Below, piece after piece: positions 8,890 through 19,568 of a stretch of DNA of 64,000 bases (position 1 is the stretch's first letter; each line of letters begins with the position of its first letter). The position numbers were made by a program, and so were the translations under genes. The notes below the pieces were generated by a model. It was not told where the DNA came from. It ran no database searches and saw only the letters and a list, made by a program, of their open reading frames with translations. Source of the DNA: Spirosomataceae bacterium TFI 002 (GTDB taxonomy: Bacteria > Bacteroidota > Bacteroidia > Cytophagales > Spirosomataceae); the NCBI GenBank assembly GCA_900230115.1, contig LT907983.1, positions 4,510,774 through 4,574,773 on the forward strand, in the 5' to 3' direction.

Positions 8890-9429
8890 TTAAACTGTTA
8901 GATCATTTTCGGTCTGTAGAGCAATTCCTTTTTGATAGACCAGAGCAATGATATAGATAACTCCAGCAAAAAATATAAATTCGGCAGCTCCTTCAAAGTA
9001 ATCACCTATGCTACTGACCTCGTATCCTTCCCTCTGTAATCTCTTCATGAAAGCCCTTGATATATAATTGAAGAAGCCGATTGACAATGCCACACTACTA
9101 ACCTTGGCAATATAAGAGCCAATTTCTTTGCTAAATGGTAGAACTAGGTCGAGCGTTAGGAAAACCTTAATCACCCAATAACATAAATAGGCTCTCAGGC
9201 CCGATACAAAAATTGCCAATGAGGTGAGACAGACAAAATACCATTTGTTACTATTATAGAGCTCGGATAAATCAAGTCCCAAATAAAGATCTTTGGCACT
9301 CACGGAATTTACAAAAAGGCTAATACCCGTTGTAAATAAAAGAATCCCGGTTTTGATACAGAGACCAATAAAGAAAACCCATGAAAGGCCTTTCATTATA
9401 AGAAAGATAGTGTTTGTATACGGTTTCAT
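8890..9429 (-). CDS. DUF2975 family four-helix membrane protein
   Basis: A 179-residue protein with four predicted transmembrane helices (about residues 8-38, 62-95, 107-125 and 148-166). The third segment ends in the conserved SIGFFNYISRAF region, and the loops contain LPFSKE and a basic RLQREGYEV stretch, as in DUF2975. The downstream gene is a YozG-like Xre regulator. The pair resembles small systems in which a membrane protein modulates a cognate repressor; this is inference from context. No enzyme motif is seen. Confidence 0.82.
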   Translation of the reverse strand: MKPYTNTIFLIMKGLSWVFFIGLCIKTGILLFTTGISLFVNSVSAKDLYLGLDLSELYNSNKWYFVCLTSLAIFVSGLRAYLCYWVIKVFLTLDLVLPFSKEIGSYIAKVSSVALSIGFFNYISRAFMKRLQREGYEVSSIGDYFEGAAEFIFFAGVIYIIALVYQKGIALQTENDLTV

Positions 9430-9706
9430 TCTTGTTTGATTTTAAATTGATTGTGCAAATAAGAATAAAAAAATATTGATAAACAATAAAAATATAATTA
9501 ATTATAATAAATATGATCGTCACTTGTTTAAGGTGCATATTGTCAAAGTGAGCTTAATATCACACGATTTATTATAATATATGAGGGTGTTAAGGCAAAA
9601 GTGCTTTTTTATCAAAGTGGAAGCTAAACGTGCACTTTGGCATTTCACCCAAAATAAATAGGAATGAAATTGAATAGCTTTTAAATTTGAAGCAAACTCC
9701 TAATTT
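9430..9706. other. AT-rich divergent intergenic region with palindromes and CAAAGTG repeats
   Basis: No gene is visible. It holds a perfect 14-base palindrome (TATAATTAATTATA, 9493-9506) on the side of the DUF2975/Xre operon. Two direct TCAAAGTG copies (9543-9550 and 9612-9619) are accompanied by an inverted CACTTTG (9634-9640), and AAAGTGC (9598-9604) faces GCACTTT (9632-9638). These could be operators. TAAATTTG at 9682-9689 is a candidate -7 element for the amidohydrolase gene. Confidence 0.5.
9682..9689 (+). promoter_or_regulatory. Candidate -7 element (TAAATTTG) for the M20 amidohydrolase gene
   Basis: The octamer fits TAnnTTTG and lies 17 bases before the ATG at 9707, the same distance as upstream of coaBC. 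I see no convincing -33 element at the usual spacing. Confidence 0.35.
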
Positions 9707-10897
9707 ATGATTTCAGTAGATAGAATTAAGTCATTAGCAGCTCAAAATGCAGATAAAATCGTGGCAACGCGACGTCATTTGCATGCAAATCCAGAGTTGT
9801 CTTTTGAAGAACACGAAACTGCTAAATTCATTGCTGATGAGTTGCGGTCAATGGGGCTGGACCCGCAAGAGGGTGTTGCCGGAACCGGTGTTGTAGCATT
9901 GGTCGAAGGGAAAAATCCCGGGAAGAAAATTATTGGTCTAAGAGCAGACATGGATGCCTTGCCCATAGTTGAGTCTAATGACATACCTTATAAATCTACT
10001 AAACCTGGTATCATGCATGCCTGCGGTCACGATGTTCATACCAGTAGTTTGTTGGGTTGTGCCATGATCCTTTCAGAATTGAAAGATGAATTTGAAGGTA
10101 CAGTAAAACTTGTATTTCAACCTGCTGAGGAAAAAGCACCTGGAGGAGCATCTATTATGATCAAAGAAGGTGTGCTGCAAAACCCTTCAGTTAATGGAAT
10201 GATAGGTCAACATGTTGCTCCTAATATAGAAGTTGGTAAAATTGGTTTCCGCGAAGGCATGTATATGGCAAGTACGGACGAAATCTACATGACTATTCAT
10301 GGAAAAGGTGGACATGGGGCTGCTCCACATCAGTGCGTGGATCCTATAGTAGTTGCATCTCATATTATAATTGGTTTGCAGCAAATTGTTTCTCGAAATC
10401 GGAATCCTACCAACCCGTCAGTTCTTACTTTTGGTAGAATAGAAGGTCTTGGTGCTACTAACGTAATTCCAAACGAGGTAAAAATAGAAGGTACTTTTCG
10501 TAACATGGACGAAGAGTGGCGTGCAGAAGGCTTAACCAAGATGCAAAAAATGGCAGAAGGCATTGCAGATGCAATGGGAGCGAGATGCGAATTTTACATT
10601 GAACATGGTTATCCTTTTCTTAAAAATCATCCTGAACTAACTCGCAAGATTCGCTCTTTTACGGAGACGTATATGGGTATTGAGAACGTAGTTGATTTAG
10701 ACCTATGGATGGCAGGGGAAGACTTTGCGTATTACTCTCAAGTGGTAGATTCTTGTTTCTATAGGTTAGGAACAAGGAATGAGTCTAAAGGCATAATATC
10801 CGGAGTTCATACACCTACTTTCAATATAGATGAGGGAGCTTTAGAAATTGGCATGGGGTTGATGGCTTGGAATGCAATCAACGAACTAACCGTTTAA
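9707..10897 (+). CDS. M20 family amidohydrolase (N-acyl amino acid / hippurate hydrolase type)
   Basis: A 396-residue cytosolic metallohydrolase that removes acyl groups from N-acyl amino acids or related amides. The metal ligands are visible: HACGHDVHTS (about 102-111), the Glu pair of PAEEKAPGG, GQHVAP, and a C-terminal His in GVHTPTF. The lid domain has GKGGHGAAPH and the Asn-Val-Ile-Pro motif (GATNVIPNEV) common in this group. No signal peptide is present. It is monocistronic or followed by a small membrane protein 75 bases on. Family is sure; the true substrate is unknown. Confidence 0.92.
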   Translation: MISVDRIKSLAAQNADKIVATRRHLHANPELSFEEHETAKFIADELRSMGLDPQEGVAGTGVVALVEGKNPGKKIIGLRADMDALPIVESNDIPYKSTKPGIMHACGHDVHTSSLLGCAMILSELKDEFEGTVKLVFQPAEEKAPGGASIMIKEGVLQNPSVNGMIGQHVAPNIEVGKIGFREGMYMASTDEIYMTIHGKGGHGAAPHQCVDPIVVASHIIIGLQQIVSRNRNPTNPSVLTFGRIEGLGATNVIPNEVKIEGTFRNMDEEWRAEGLTKMQKMAEGIADAMGARCEFYIEHGYPFLKNHPELTRKIRSFTETYMGIENVVDLDLWMAGEDFAYYSQVVDSCFYRLGTRNESKGIISGVHTPTFNIDEGALEIGMGLMAWNAINELTV

Positions 10898-10919
10898 TAG
10901 ACTTAATACAAGAATTTTG

Positions 10920-10933
10920 GCAATTTAAATTGC
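10920..10933. repeat. Perfect 14-base palindrome GCAATTTAAATTGC
   Basis: It lies between the amidohydrolase stop and the small membrane protein gene at 10973. It has no T run, so it does not look like a terminator and could be an operator. Confidence 0.5.
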
Positions 10934-10972
10934 TGGCATTAATATTGAGCTATTCAACGAAAGTTCACACAA

Positions 10973-11269
10973 ATGCATTATCTTATTATTTCACTAAGCG
11001 TAGTCGCTTTTGGGACTATCTTTGGTTGGTTTAAGTTTTCCAGCACAATTTTTATTGTAATGCGAGACAATACCCAATCGGTTTTGCTTAAGACGCTTTT
11101 GGTATTGAGTTACGCGTACCCTTTTTTATTGGCCTTTTCAGTATACCAAAGTTGGGGAGACATGGAAAACGGTAATTATAGGGAAGCAATTTACTATTGC
11201 CTCACGCCATTAACAGTCTTTATTTTCGGTTGGCTTTCCACCAAGTTTCTTTTAAAGAAAAATAGGTAG
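10973..11269 (+). CDS. Hypothetical small membrane protein
   Basis: A 98-residue protein with three hydrophobic segments (residues about 2-30, 42-60 and 75-92) and a basic end (LLKKNR). I recognise no family. It follows the amidohydrolase by 75 bases and its stop abuts the convergent stop of the next gene. The ATG and the membrane-protein composition make it a believable gene, but function is unknown. Confidence 0.6.
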   Translation: MHYLIISLSVVAFGTIFGWFKFSSTIFIVMRDNTQSVLLKTLLVLSYAYPFLLAFSVYQSWGDMENGNYREAIYYCLTPLTVFIFGWLSTKFLLKKNR

Positions 11270-11806
11270 TTACTTAATTAAGTTCAAACGAATACCAACT
11301 GATGCTGTTGGATGGAAAAACAACGGACGAGGAATCGCTTCCATGTATGTTCCCACATCTATAAAAAAGCCTAACTCATTGCCGGGTAAGTCAAATTCAA
11401 CTCCCGCAGCAGCTGCTGGCCCAAGTGAAAGTTTTCGCTCTTTATTGTCTCTTTGCCCGATTCTATCATCAGGATAATGATTCCTTGAGTTTACTTGTCC
11501 ACCAAAACCATAGTACACATGAAGTTGATCTCTTTTAAGTAAACTTTTGTGCCATGAGTAAATACCCTGAAACATAAATCCAGCTCCGTTGTATTCACCT
11601 TTTAGGTACTCTCTTTGGCTACCATATAGCAATCCGTAAGTTCCAATATTGACATCAAAAGCTTTATCACCGTATTGAAAATACTTTCGGATATTGAGAC
11701 CTAAAGGCTCACCAACTCTTAAACCTAGTGCAAAGTTGGAATCATATTGTGCGTAAGAACCTAAAGCACTGAATACTAGAAATCCTATTAAAATACTCTT
11801 TCTCAT
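11270..11806 (-). CDS. Probable outer-membrane beta-barrel protein
   Basis: A 178-residue exported protein with a signal peptide (MRKSILIGFLVFSALGSYAQ). The rest alternates polar and aromatic/hydrophobic residues (LGLRVGEPLGLNIRKYF, VNIGTYGLLYG, GFMFQGIYSWHKSL, VYYGFGGQVNS, VGIRLNL), as in small eight-strand barrels of Bacteroidota. It is the last gene downstream of the ABC operon (32 bases after the CxxC protein), so it may share a transcript and be the outer-membrane partner; that is inference. It lacks a TonB plug. Confidence 0.65.
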   Translation of the reverse strand: MRKSILIGFLVFSALGSYAQYDSNFALGLRVGEPLGLNIRKYFQYGDKAFDVNIGTYGLLYGSQREYLKGEYNGAGFMFQGIYSWHKSLLKRDQLHVYYGFGGQVNSRNHYPDDRIGQRDNKERKLSLGPAAAAGVEFDLPGNELGFFIDVGTYMEAIPRPLFFHPTASVGIRLNLIK

Positions 11807-11838
11807 AAATTGTTTTTAGTTAAGACAACCTCAATCTA

Positions 11839-12291
11839 TTATTCCACTACTTGGGCGGCAGTCAAAATGTAGTTGAGTTCGTTGATATCGTCTTTGTTTA
11901 ATACTAAGGTGCCTTTTAAGGTAACACGATCGTCAGTATTGAAACGCTTAGTAGCCTTATTAAATTTGACAGACATGACAGATTCTGGTCCAGCTTGACC
12001 ACAAAAGAAACACGAACTGTACGGATTTGCAGACAATACATAATAATTGGCATCTATATCCACTGGGATCATATAGCCTGTAATCACGATTTGTTTATTC
12101 TTAATTTTATTTACCTTTTCACCGAAAGCCGGTTCCAAAATGAACATAGCTTCATCTTTGTTCCATTTTTTATTGAAAGTAACGTCTCTCAACATTTCCC
12201 AAGTTACTTTTTGAGGTTCTTCAAAGTTAAATGAAGTAATCAAAAATGATAATGTGAAAAGTGAAACAAACAAGGCTAATTTATTTTTCAT
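11839..12291 (-). CDS. Exported CxxC protein of an ABC-transporter operon (DUF3299/ZrgE-like)
   Basis: A 150-residue protein with an N-terminal signal peptide (residues 1-21) and a compact beta-rich domain. It has VITGYMIPVD, the conserved YSSCFFCGQAGPESVM with a Cys-X2-Cys pair, and a closing RVTLKGTLVLN. Similar small periplasmic proteins accompany MacB-type ABC permeases in the Zrg zinc uptake operons of Vibrio. The CxxC may bind metal or be redox-active. It is 2 bases from the permease gene. The resemblance is from memory of motifs, so treat the family name as tentative. Confidence 0.6.
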   Translation of the reverse strand: MKNKLALFVSLFTLSFLITSFNFEEPQKVTWEMLRDVTFNKKWNKDEAMFILEPAFGEKVNKIKNKQIVITGYMIPVDIDANYYVLSANPYSSCFFCGQAGPESVMSVKFNKATKRFNTDDRVTLKGTLVLNKDDINELNYILTAAQVVE

Positions 12292-12293
12292 TT

Positions 12294-13475
12294 TTACTCT
12301 GTTGCTAAGGTTTTGGATAAGTTCAAACCGTATACTTTTATCGCTGGCAATGCCGCGGCGAAAATACTAATTAATAACGCTAAAAACAGCAAATAGATTT
12401 CTGAATTGCTCAAATTCAACCAACCTACTGCAAGAATTAACTTTTCTTTAAGGAATACGCTTGCTACGAAAAGCATAAATTTTGAAATAAAAATTCCTAA
12501 AATGTAACCTAAAAACCCCAATACTAGTCCTTGACCAACAAACTGAGTGAATAGTTGCCACCTATTTGCTCCAAGTGAAATCATAAGTGCGATTTCTCCC
12601 TTGCCTTCTTTAATCGTATTGTAAATGGAAATAAATACGCTTACAGCACTTATTAGAATAATTAAAAAGGCTAAATACTTCGCCAAGCTAAGCCCACTTC
12701 CAAATAGTTGAAGCAACCTATCAATTTCAATACTAGGTAATGCTGCTTGCATGCTTGTGTTTTCGTTGATGTTCCTAGGTATGGTCATTAATCCCATAGG
12801 AGAGCGAAACTTGACCAATGCCGCAGTAACAGCTAAATTCTCTGGCTTGTCTAAATCCTGATGATGAACTTCCCAAACACTTTGTAATGACGTAATAATC
12901 AATCTATCCAACGGCGAGCCATTTGCATCAAGTATGCCCACAACCGTGAAGTGGTCATGATCTTCATGAGCCTCTCCGGCAGCATCGAGTCCATGTGTAC
13001 TTTCAAATTCGGCACCAATCTTTAATCCTAAGTCATTGGCAACACTCGCTCCAATCACAACTTCTAAGGGTTTTTGAAAGCTTAAGCCTGACTTGATTTT
13101 TCCTTCAAAATGCTCGATATATGAGTTTTGAGTTCCAATTATTCGGAAACCTTTATAGTTATCTCCCATTGAAATAGGAATCACTTTTTTTACTTGCGAG
13201 TTAGTTTTTAGGGCGTTTACTTCGGCCAACGGCACATTCCCTGTAGGGTTATCTATCTGAAAAACACTGGAGAGTATTAATTGTAAGGGACTTCCTTTGG
13301 CTCCAACTACCATATCGATACCACGAATGTTTTTGGTAAATGCACCGTCCATTTGCTTTTCTAAACTTAGCAAAAGTGCAATGATAGAAATTCCAAAAGC
13401 CATCAAAAGGACACATAAAAAGCTGTTCAGCTTTTTATACATCACTTTTGCCCATATTATTTTAAGCCACATCAT
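12294..13475 (-). CDS. ABC transporter permease, FtsX/MacB type, with a His-rich periplasmic loop
   Basis: A 393-residue inner-membrane permease with the MacB/FtsX plan: helix 1 at about 10-32 (SFLCVLLMAFGISIIALLL), a large periplasmic domain (about 35-260), and three C-terminal helices, with the conserved EIALMISLGANRWQ loop. The periplasmic domain carries a His/Asp cluster (HGLDAAGEAHEDHDH, around residues 160-175) suited to a divalent metal. The ATPase gene overlaps it by 4 bases and the CxxC protein follows at once. Zinc handling as in Zrg systems is my preferred guess; lipoprotein export as in LolCDE is the alternative. Confidence 0.8.
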   Translation of the reverse strand: MMWLKIIWAKVMYKKLNSFLCVLLMAFGISIIALLLSLEKQMDGAFTKNIRGIDMVVGAKGSPLQLILSSVFQIDNPTGNVPLAEVNALKTNSQVKKVIPISMGDNYKGFRIIGTQNSYIEHFEGKIKSGLSFQKPLEVVIGASVANDLGLKIGAEFESTHGLDAAGEAHEDHDHFTVVGILDANGSPLDRLIITSLQSVWEVHHQDLDKPENLAVTAALVKFRSPMGLMTIPRNINENTSMQAALPSIEIDRLLQLFGSGLSLAKYLAFLIILISAVSVFISIYNTIKEGKGEIALMISLGANRWQLFTQFVGQGLVLGFLGYILGIFISKFMLFVASVFLKEKLILAVGWLNLSNSEIYLLFLALLISIFAAALPAIKVYGLNLSKTLATE

Positions 13476-14107
13476 TGTAATATTAATTGGTTAGGGATCA
13501 AAGTTTTTAGCCTTGTGTCGTGTGTCACAATTACGAGCGTTGCTTTGCTTTCAATTGAGAGCTCTTGCAGTGAATTAAACACTTTTTCGCAATTGTCATC
13601 ATCTAGGTTTGAAGTAGGTTCGTCGGCAAAAATCAACTTTGGTTTGTTTACTATGGCTCTCAATATGCTAAGCCTTTGCTGTTCACCACCACTTAGTTCG
13701 TCAGGTTTTTTGTTTAAAAGCTGATCAACTCCAAGTTTTTTAGCAAAATAAGATGCATTAGTTAAGTCGAATTTTTCGTTCTGAAAATAGGGACTTAGTT
13801 TGAGGTTGTCCATCGCGTTGAGTGACCTCACAAAATATGGTTTTTGATGGATTACACTTATGTTTTGGGCCCTGAAATCGTGAATATTTTTGCTAGTTTC
13901 TGCTTCTATGTTTTTGTCCAAAATAGTCAATGTGCCATTTTGTAGGGGTAGCAACAGGGATAGTAAATGTATAAATGTAGTTTTTCCCGAGCCCGAGTTA
14001 CCAAGTATTAGAAATGTCTCTCCTTGCTTTAGTTCAAAGTCAGGAAAAGAAAGAAGTTTTTCTGAATTTGGATACTGATAGGATAAATTACGACTGGATA
14101 GAAACAT
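13472..14107 (-). CDS. ABC transporter ATP-binding protein, LolD/MacB type
   Basis: A 211-residue cytosolic ATPase that powers the overlapping permease. Walker A is GNSGSGKTT, the Q-loop HQKPYF, the signature LSGGEQQR, Walker B LIFADEPT and the H-loop VTHD. I choose the ATG at 14107 (MFLSSRNLSYQYP), which starts exactly at the conserved first strand; a longer frame from a TTG at 14167 adds 20 basic residues unusual for the family. The gene heads the four-gene minus-strand operon. The group also includes LolD, so substrate cannot be told from this subunit. Confidence 0.9.
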   Translation of the reverse strand: MFLSSRNLSYQYPNSEKLLSFPDFELKQGETFLILGNSGSGKTTFIHLLSLLLPLQNGTLTILDKNIEAETSKNIHDFRAQNISVIHQKPYFVRSLNAMDNLKLSPYFQNEKFDLTNASYFAKKLGVDQLLNKKPDELSGGEQQRLSILRAIVNKPKLIFADEPTSNLDDDNCEKVFNSLQELSIESKATLVIVTHDTRLKTLIPNQLILQ

Positions 14108-14241
14108 AGATTTTGGTTTGTGACTAATACGTAGGTCAAAGAAAGGCTTTTGCACTTGTTTTTTCAATTTTTTGCAATCAATTCTTAAAGATTCTTGTTC
14201 CCCGTTTAGAAAATAAAAGTTTTAATTTAATTCTTAAAAAT

Positions 14242-14877
14242 ATGTCTATTAGATTAGGTGATATCGCACCAGATTTTTCAGCAGAAACAACACAAGGCCA
14301 TATTAATTTTCATGAGTGGCTTGGAGATAGCTGGGGTATGTTATTCTCGCATCCAGCTGATTTTACACCAGTATGTACTACTGAGCTTGGTAAAACTGCC
14401 TTACTTAAAGGGGAGTTTGAAAAGAAAGGAGTTAAAGTAATTGCAGTATCGGTTGATAGCTTAGAATCTCACAATAAATGGGTTCCAGATATTGAAGAAA
14501 TCAATGAGGTAAAAATGAACTTCCCTATCATTGCTGATCCAGATAAAAAAGTGGCAGAATTATACGATATGATTCACCCTAATGCATCGGTAAAAGCAAC
14601 TGTAAGAAGTGTGTTTATCATTGGACCAGATAAGCAAGTGAAATTGACATTGACTTATCCTGCTAGTACTGGAAGAAATTTCCAAGAATTGCTAAGGGTA
14701 ATTGATAGCCTGCAATTAACAGCAAATTATTCAGTTGCTACCCCTGCGGATTGGCAAGATGGAGACGACGCTATCGTAGTTCCTTCAATTTCTACTGAAG
14801 ATGCGAAGGTTAAATTTCCAAAAGGCGTTACGGAGTTAAAGCCATATTTGCGTTACACACCGCAACCAAACAAATAA
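14242..14877 (+). CDS. 1-Cys peroxiredoxin (Prx6 type)
   Basis: A 211-residue cytosolic thiol peroxidase that reduces H2O2 and organic hydroperoxides. The peroxidatic Cys45 lies in HPADFTPVCTTE, and the active-site Arg is in KATVRSVFIIGP. There is no other Cys, so a resolving thiol must come from another molecule. The long C-terminal dimerisation domain (YSVATPADWQ to LKPYLRYTPQP) is typical of Prx6. It stands alone, with a terminator just after it. Confidence 0.93.
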   Translation: MSIRLGDIAPDFSAETTQGHINFHEWLGDSWGMLFSHPADFTPVCTTELGKTALLKGEFEKKGVKVIAVSVDSLESHNKWVPDIEEINEVKMNFPIIADPDKKVAELYDMIHPNASVKATVRSVFIIGPDKQVKLTLTYPASTGRNFQELLRVIDSLQLTANYSVATPADWQDGDDAIVVPSISTEDAKVKFPKGVTELKPYLRYTPQPNK

Positions 14878-14898
14878 TTTAGTATTATTTGTAGAATG

Positions 14899-14929
14899 AA
14901 CCGAAGTCTTAAAAGATTTCGGTTTTTTT
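14899..14929 (+). terminator. Rho-independent terminator of the peroxiredoxin gene
   Basis: aaccgaagtctt (14899-14910) pairs with aagatttcggtt (14913-14924) with one G-U, followed by a T run. It overlaps the first codons of an extended reading frame of the next gene, which argues against that longer start. Confidence 0.85.
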
Positions 14930-14933
14930 ATAC

Positions 14934-14963
14934 TTGGATATGCGATTATAAGGTTTATTTTTG
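14934..14963 (+). promoter_or_regulatory. Candidate Bacteroidota promoter for the GH25 gene
   Basis: TTG at 14934-14936 and TATTTTTG at 14956-14963 (TAnnTTTG) are 19 bases apart, the standard spacing of -33/-7 elements. The predicted transcript would start near 14970, ten bases before the GTG start. This is the best promoter match seen in the window. Confidence 0.6.
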
Positions 14964-14979
14964 TATATACTTTTTGAGA

Positions 14980-17450
<2,471 letters not shown>

Positions 17451-17647
17451 CTTAATCGCACGCTCGCAATTGTTTACAGTAATAATTGTACGAATAGAAA
17501 TTTCAATAAATTTTGAAACAATTAAATTTATTAGATATTTCGTAATTTTCTTTGGAAATATAAATTCAATAAATTAAGTTTGAACATCATTTAGATTTCA
17601 AGGCGACAAACTGCTTTAAAATTCGAAAATGGTGAGTGAACCAAGAA
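17451..17647. other. AT-rich intergenic region upstream of the LysM protein gene
   Basis: I see no gene or clear terminator here. It contains AT-rich runs with repeated aataaattttg/aaatttatt elements and a near-consensus TAATTTTC around 17541. A promoter for the LysM gene is likely but not resolved. Confidence 0.35.
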
Positions 17648-19498
17648 ATGGACTTACGTGCTTTTAAAAAATTAGATACGACTTACAGTGCTTACATTTA
17701 TGTTTTCCTGATTGCAATTTTGGTCCCAAGTGTTTCTTCATTTGGGACTTCAATGCATCCTATTAAAAAAGCTACTAGCGAAGTCAGGTTTGCAGATGTT
17801 GTGTTTCAGTTTAATGATGCAACCAAGCAGATCTTTGAACAAGAGGTAGCGATTTTAGAAAGGAGTGAAGAGGCTAAACAGCAAAATTTAAGTTACCTGT
17901 CTACTTATTTGCCCGAAGTGGAGCCCTTGTTAAGAGACGCTGCCATACCGGACGACTACAAGTATCTTGTCATTTATAATAAGTATCAAAAGTCGATCTC
18001 TAGAAGTTCATTATTAGAATTGGGAGTTTTTTGGTGTATGGATGAGCTTAAAGCCACCGATGTCAATCTCACAATGAACAAGTATATAGACGAGCGAAAG
18101 CATCTCTATGCAGCTAGCGAAGGGGCAATGGTTTGCCTGCGACGTAATCAAGTTCTTTACAATAATTGGGGAAGTACACTTTTTGCACATTTGGCAGATA
18201 GATCTGTTTTGGATGTATTGGAAGTAAGAAAAAGGTGGAATGAGAATAAATATATTTTGCTCGATAGTCCAGCTTACGCATCGGTAATTCAGTTTTTAGC
18301 CTATAAGAAGGTAATGGAACAAAACCTGCAATCTTACAAACCGGTAGAGCAAATGATCGTTTATAAGTATCCTTATGGAGCTAATAAAGCTTTCAATATC
18401 ATTGCTGCAGACCTGAGAGTGGAGCCTACTGAGTTGATAAAAACCAATGAATGGTTAAAAGTCAGCATTGTTCCAAATATTGATTTACCTGTATTGGTGG
18501 TGGTGCCTGCATTGAGATATTACGATATCAGACAACTGGCTGAACTTTCAAGAAAGGTAGAAAATAGTCAGATTGATCTTGGTTTTCCAATCTTAGTAGA
18601 AGATGCAAAATTAGCCAAAGGGAATGGAGGTATCTTTTATAGGATTAATACAAAAAAAGGAATTCAAGCTGATTTGTGCGACAATTTTGTAACTCTAGCT
18701 TATCAGGCCAAGATAAAACCAAAGAAGTTTTTGAAGTTCAATGAAATGGACAATAAAGACATTACAAAGGTGGGTAGGGTATACTATTTGGAACAAAAAA
18801 ATAAAAAAGGGCAAGTAGACGTACATGTAGTGAGAGAGGGAGAGAGTATTTGGGACATTTCTCAAATGTATGCTCTCAAAACTAAAAGTATTTTAAAGTA
18901 CAATAGGTTGAAAACGGTGCAACGTTTACCAGCAGGTAGAGTTTTGAACCTTAGGCAGAAAAAAGGCAAAAAAGATCCGATCGAATACATTGAGATTGAA
19001 GATGCAAAGTCACCAACTGACTACATATTAACTGATCCAATATTTAGCGAAAGATCGACTTTTGAGCAAGAGGAGAGAGAACCATTGGTAGAAAAAGAAA
19101 AGTTTGTACCCAAGGTAATCCCTAAACCAGAAGTAAAAACGGAGCAAGTTGTTCAGTCTCCAAAGTATAAAATAGAAGATACCTCAAAATCAAAAATTGA
19201 GAAATCAGTAGTAGAAGAAGCAGAGGAAAAGGTGTTCTATGTGAAAGAAGAAAACTTGACTGTAGCCGAGCTGCCAATTGTTGCGGAGAGTAACAACAAG
19301 CCCTTTACTCAGCAATTGCAAGAAAGTGCTGAAGAAGAGTCCGAAGTGGACTACGTCATGCACAAAGTAAAGAAAGGTGAGACATTATATCGAATATCGG
19401 TCAATTATAAAGTGAGTTTGGCTGAGCTCTATAAGCTAAATAAGCTGTCTACGAATGTGGTAGAAGCGGGAGATGAAATTAGAGTCAAAAGGCGATAA
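17648..19498 (+). CDS. LysM protein with a degenerate MltD-like lytic transglycosylase domain
   Basis: About 616 residues from the ATG at 17648 (a GTG at 17636 is possible). A hydrophobic segment near the N-terminus is a signal or anchor. Residues about 85-230 follow the MltD fold (YLPEVEPLLRDAAIPDDYKYL, YIDERKHLYAASEGAM, NNWGSTLFAHL, PAYASVIQFLAYKKV). The catalytic Glu of the usual LxxxES motif is replaced: the aligned segment reads VIYNKYQKS with Asn near position 115, so it is probably inactive. Two LysM domains bind peptidoglycan (about 397-445 and 570-620), separated by an acidic/basic low-complexity linker. It is likely a periplasmic peptidoglycan-binding scaffold. A terminator follows. 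Confidence 0.78.
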   Translation: MDLRAFKKLDTTYSAYIYVFLIAILVPSVSSFGTSMHPIKKATSEVRFADVVFQFNDATKQIFEQEVAILERSEEAKQQNLSYLSTYLPEVEPLLRDAAIPDDYKYLVIYNKYQKSISRSSLLELGVFWCMDELKATDVNLTMNKYIDERKHLYAASEGAMVCLRRNQVLYNNWGSTLFAHLADRSVLDVLEVRKRWNENKYILLDSPAYASVIQFLAYKKVMEQNLQSYKPVEQMIVYKYPYGANKAFNIIAADLRVEPTELIKTNEWLKVSIVPNIDLPVLVVVPALRYYDIRQLAELSRKVENSQIDLGFPILVEDAKLAKGNGGIFYRINTKKGIQADLCDNFVTLAYQAKIKPKKFLKFNEMDNKDITKVGRVYYLEQKNKKGQVDVHVVREGESIWDISQMYALKTKSILKYNRLKTVQRLPAGRVLNLRQKKGKKDPIEYIEIEDAKSPTDYILTDPIFSERSTFEQEEREPLVEKEKFVPKVIPKPEVKTEQVVQSPKYKIEDTSKSKIEKSVVEEAEEKVFYVKEENLTVAELPIVAESNNKPFTQQLQESAEEESEVDYVMHKVKKGETLYRISVNYKVSLAELYKLNKLSTNVVEAGDEIRVKRR

Positions 19499-19533
19499 AG
19501 ATAATAAGTAGTATAGATTCACTCAATAGCAGA

Positions 19534-19568
19534 TTAGCTCCGATCCTTGATTGGGGCTAATTTTTTTT
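19534..19568 (+). terminator. Rho-independent terminator after the LysM protein gene
   Basis: ttagctccgatc (19534-19545) pairs with gattggggctaa (19549-19560) with two G-U pairs, followed by eight T. It separates this gene from the convergent alkB-like gene. Confidence 0.85.

Noticed and set aside
8661-9429. Xre regulator with membrane protein as a toxin-antitoxin pair
   Set aside because: The membrane protein matches DUF2975 and the regulator matches the YozG type, which form a known non-toxin arrangement.
14896-14979. Longer start of the GH25 lysozyme at ATG 14896
   Set aside because: It begins within the peroxiredoxin terminator hairpin and upstream of a well-spaced promoter; GTG 14980 fits a short leader and a hydrophobic anchor.
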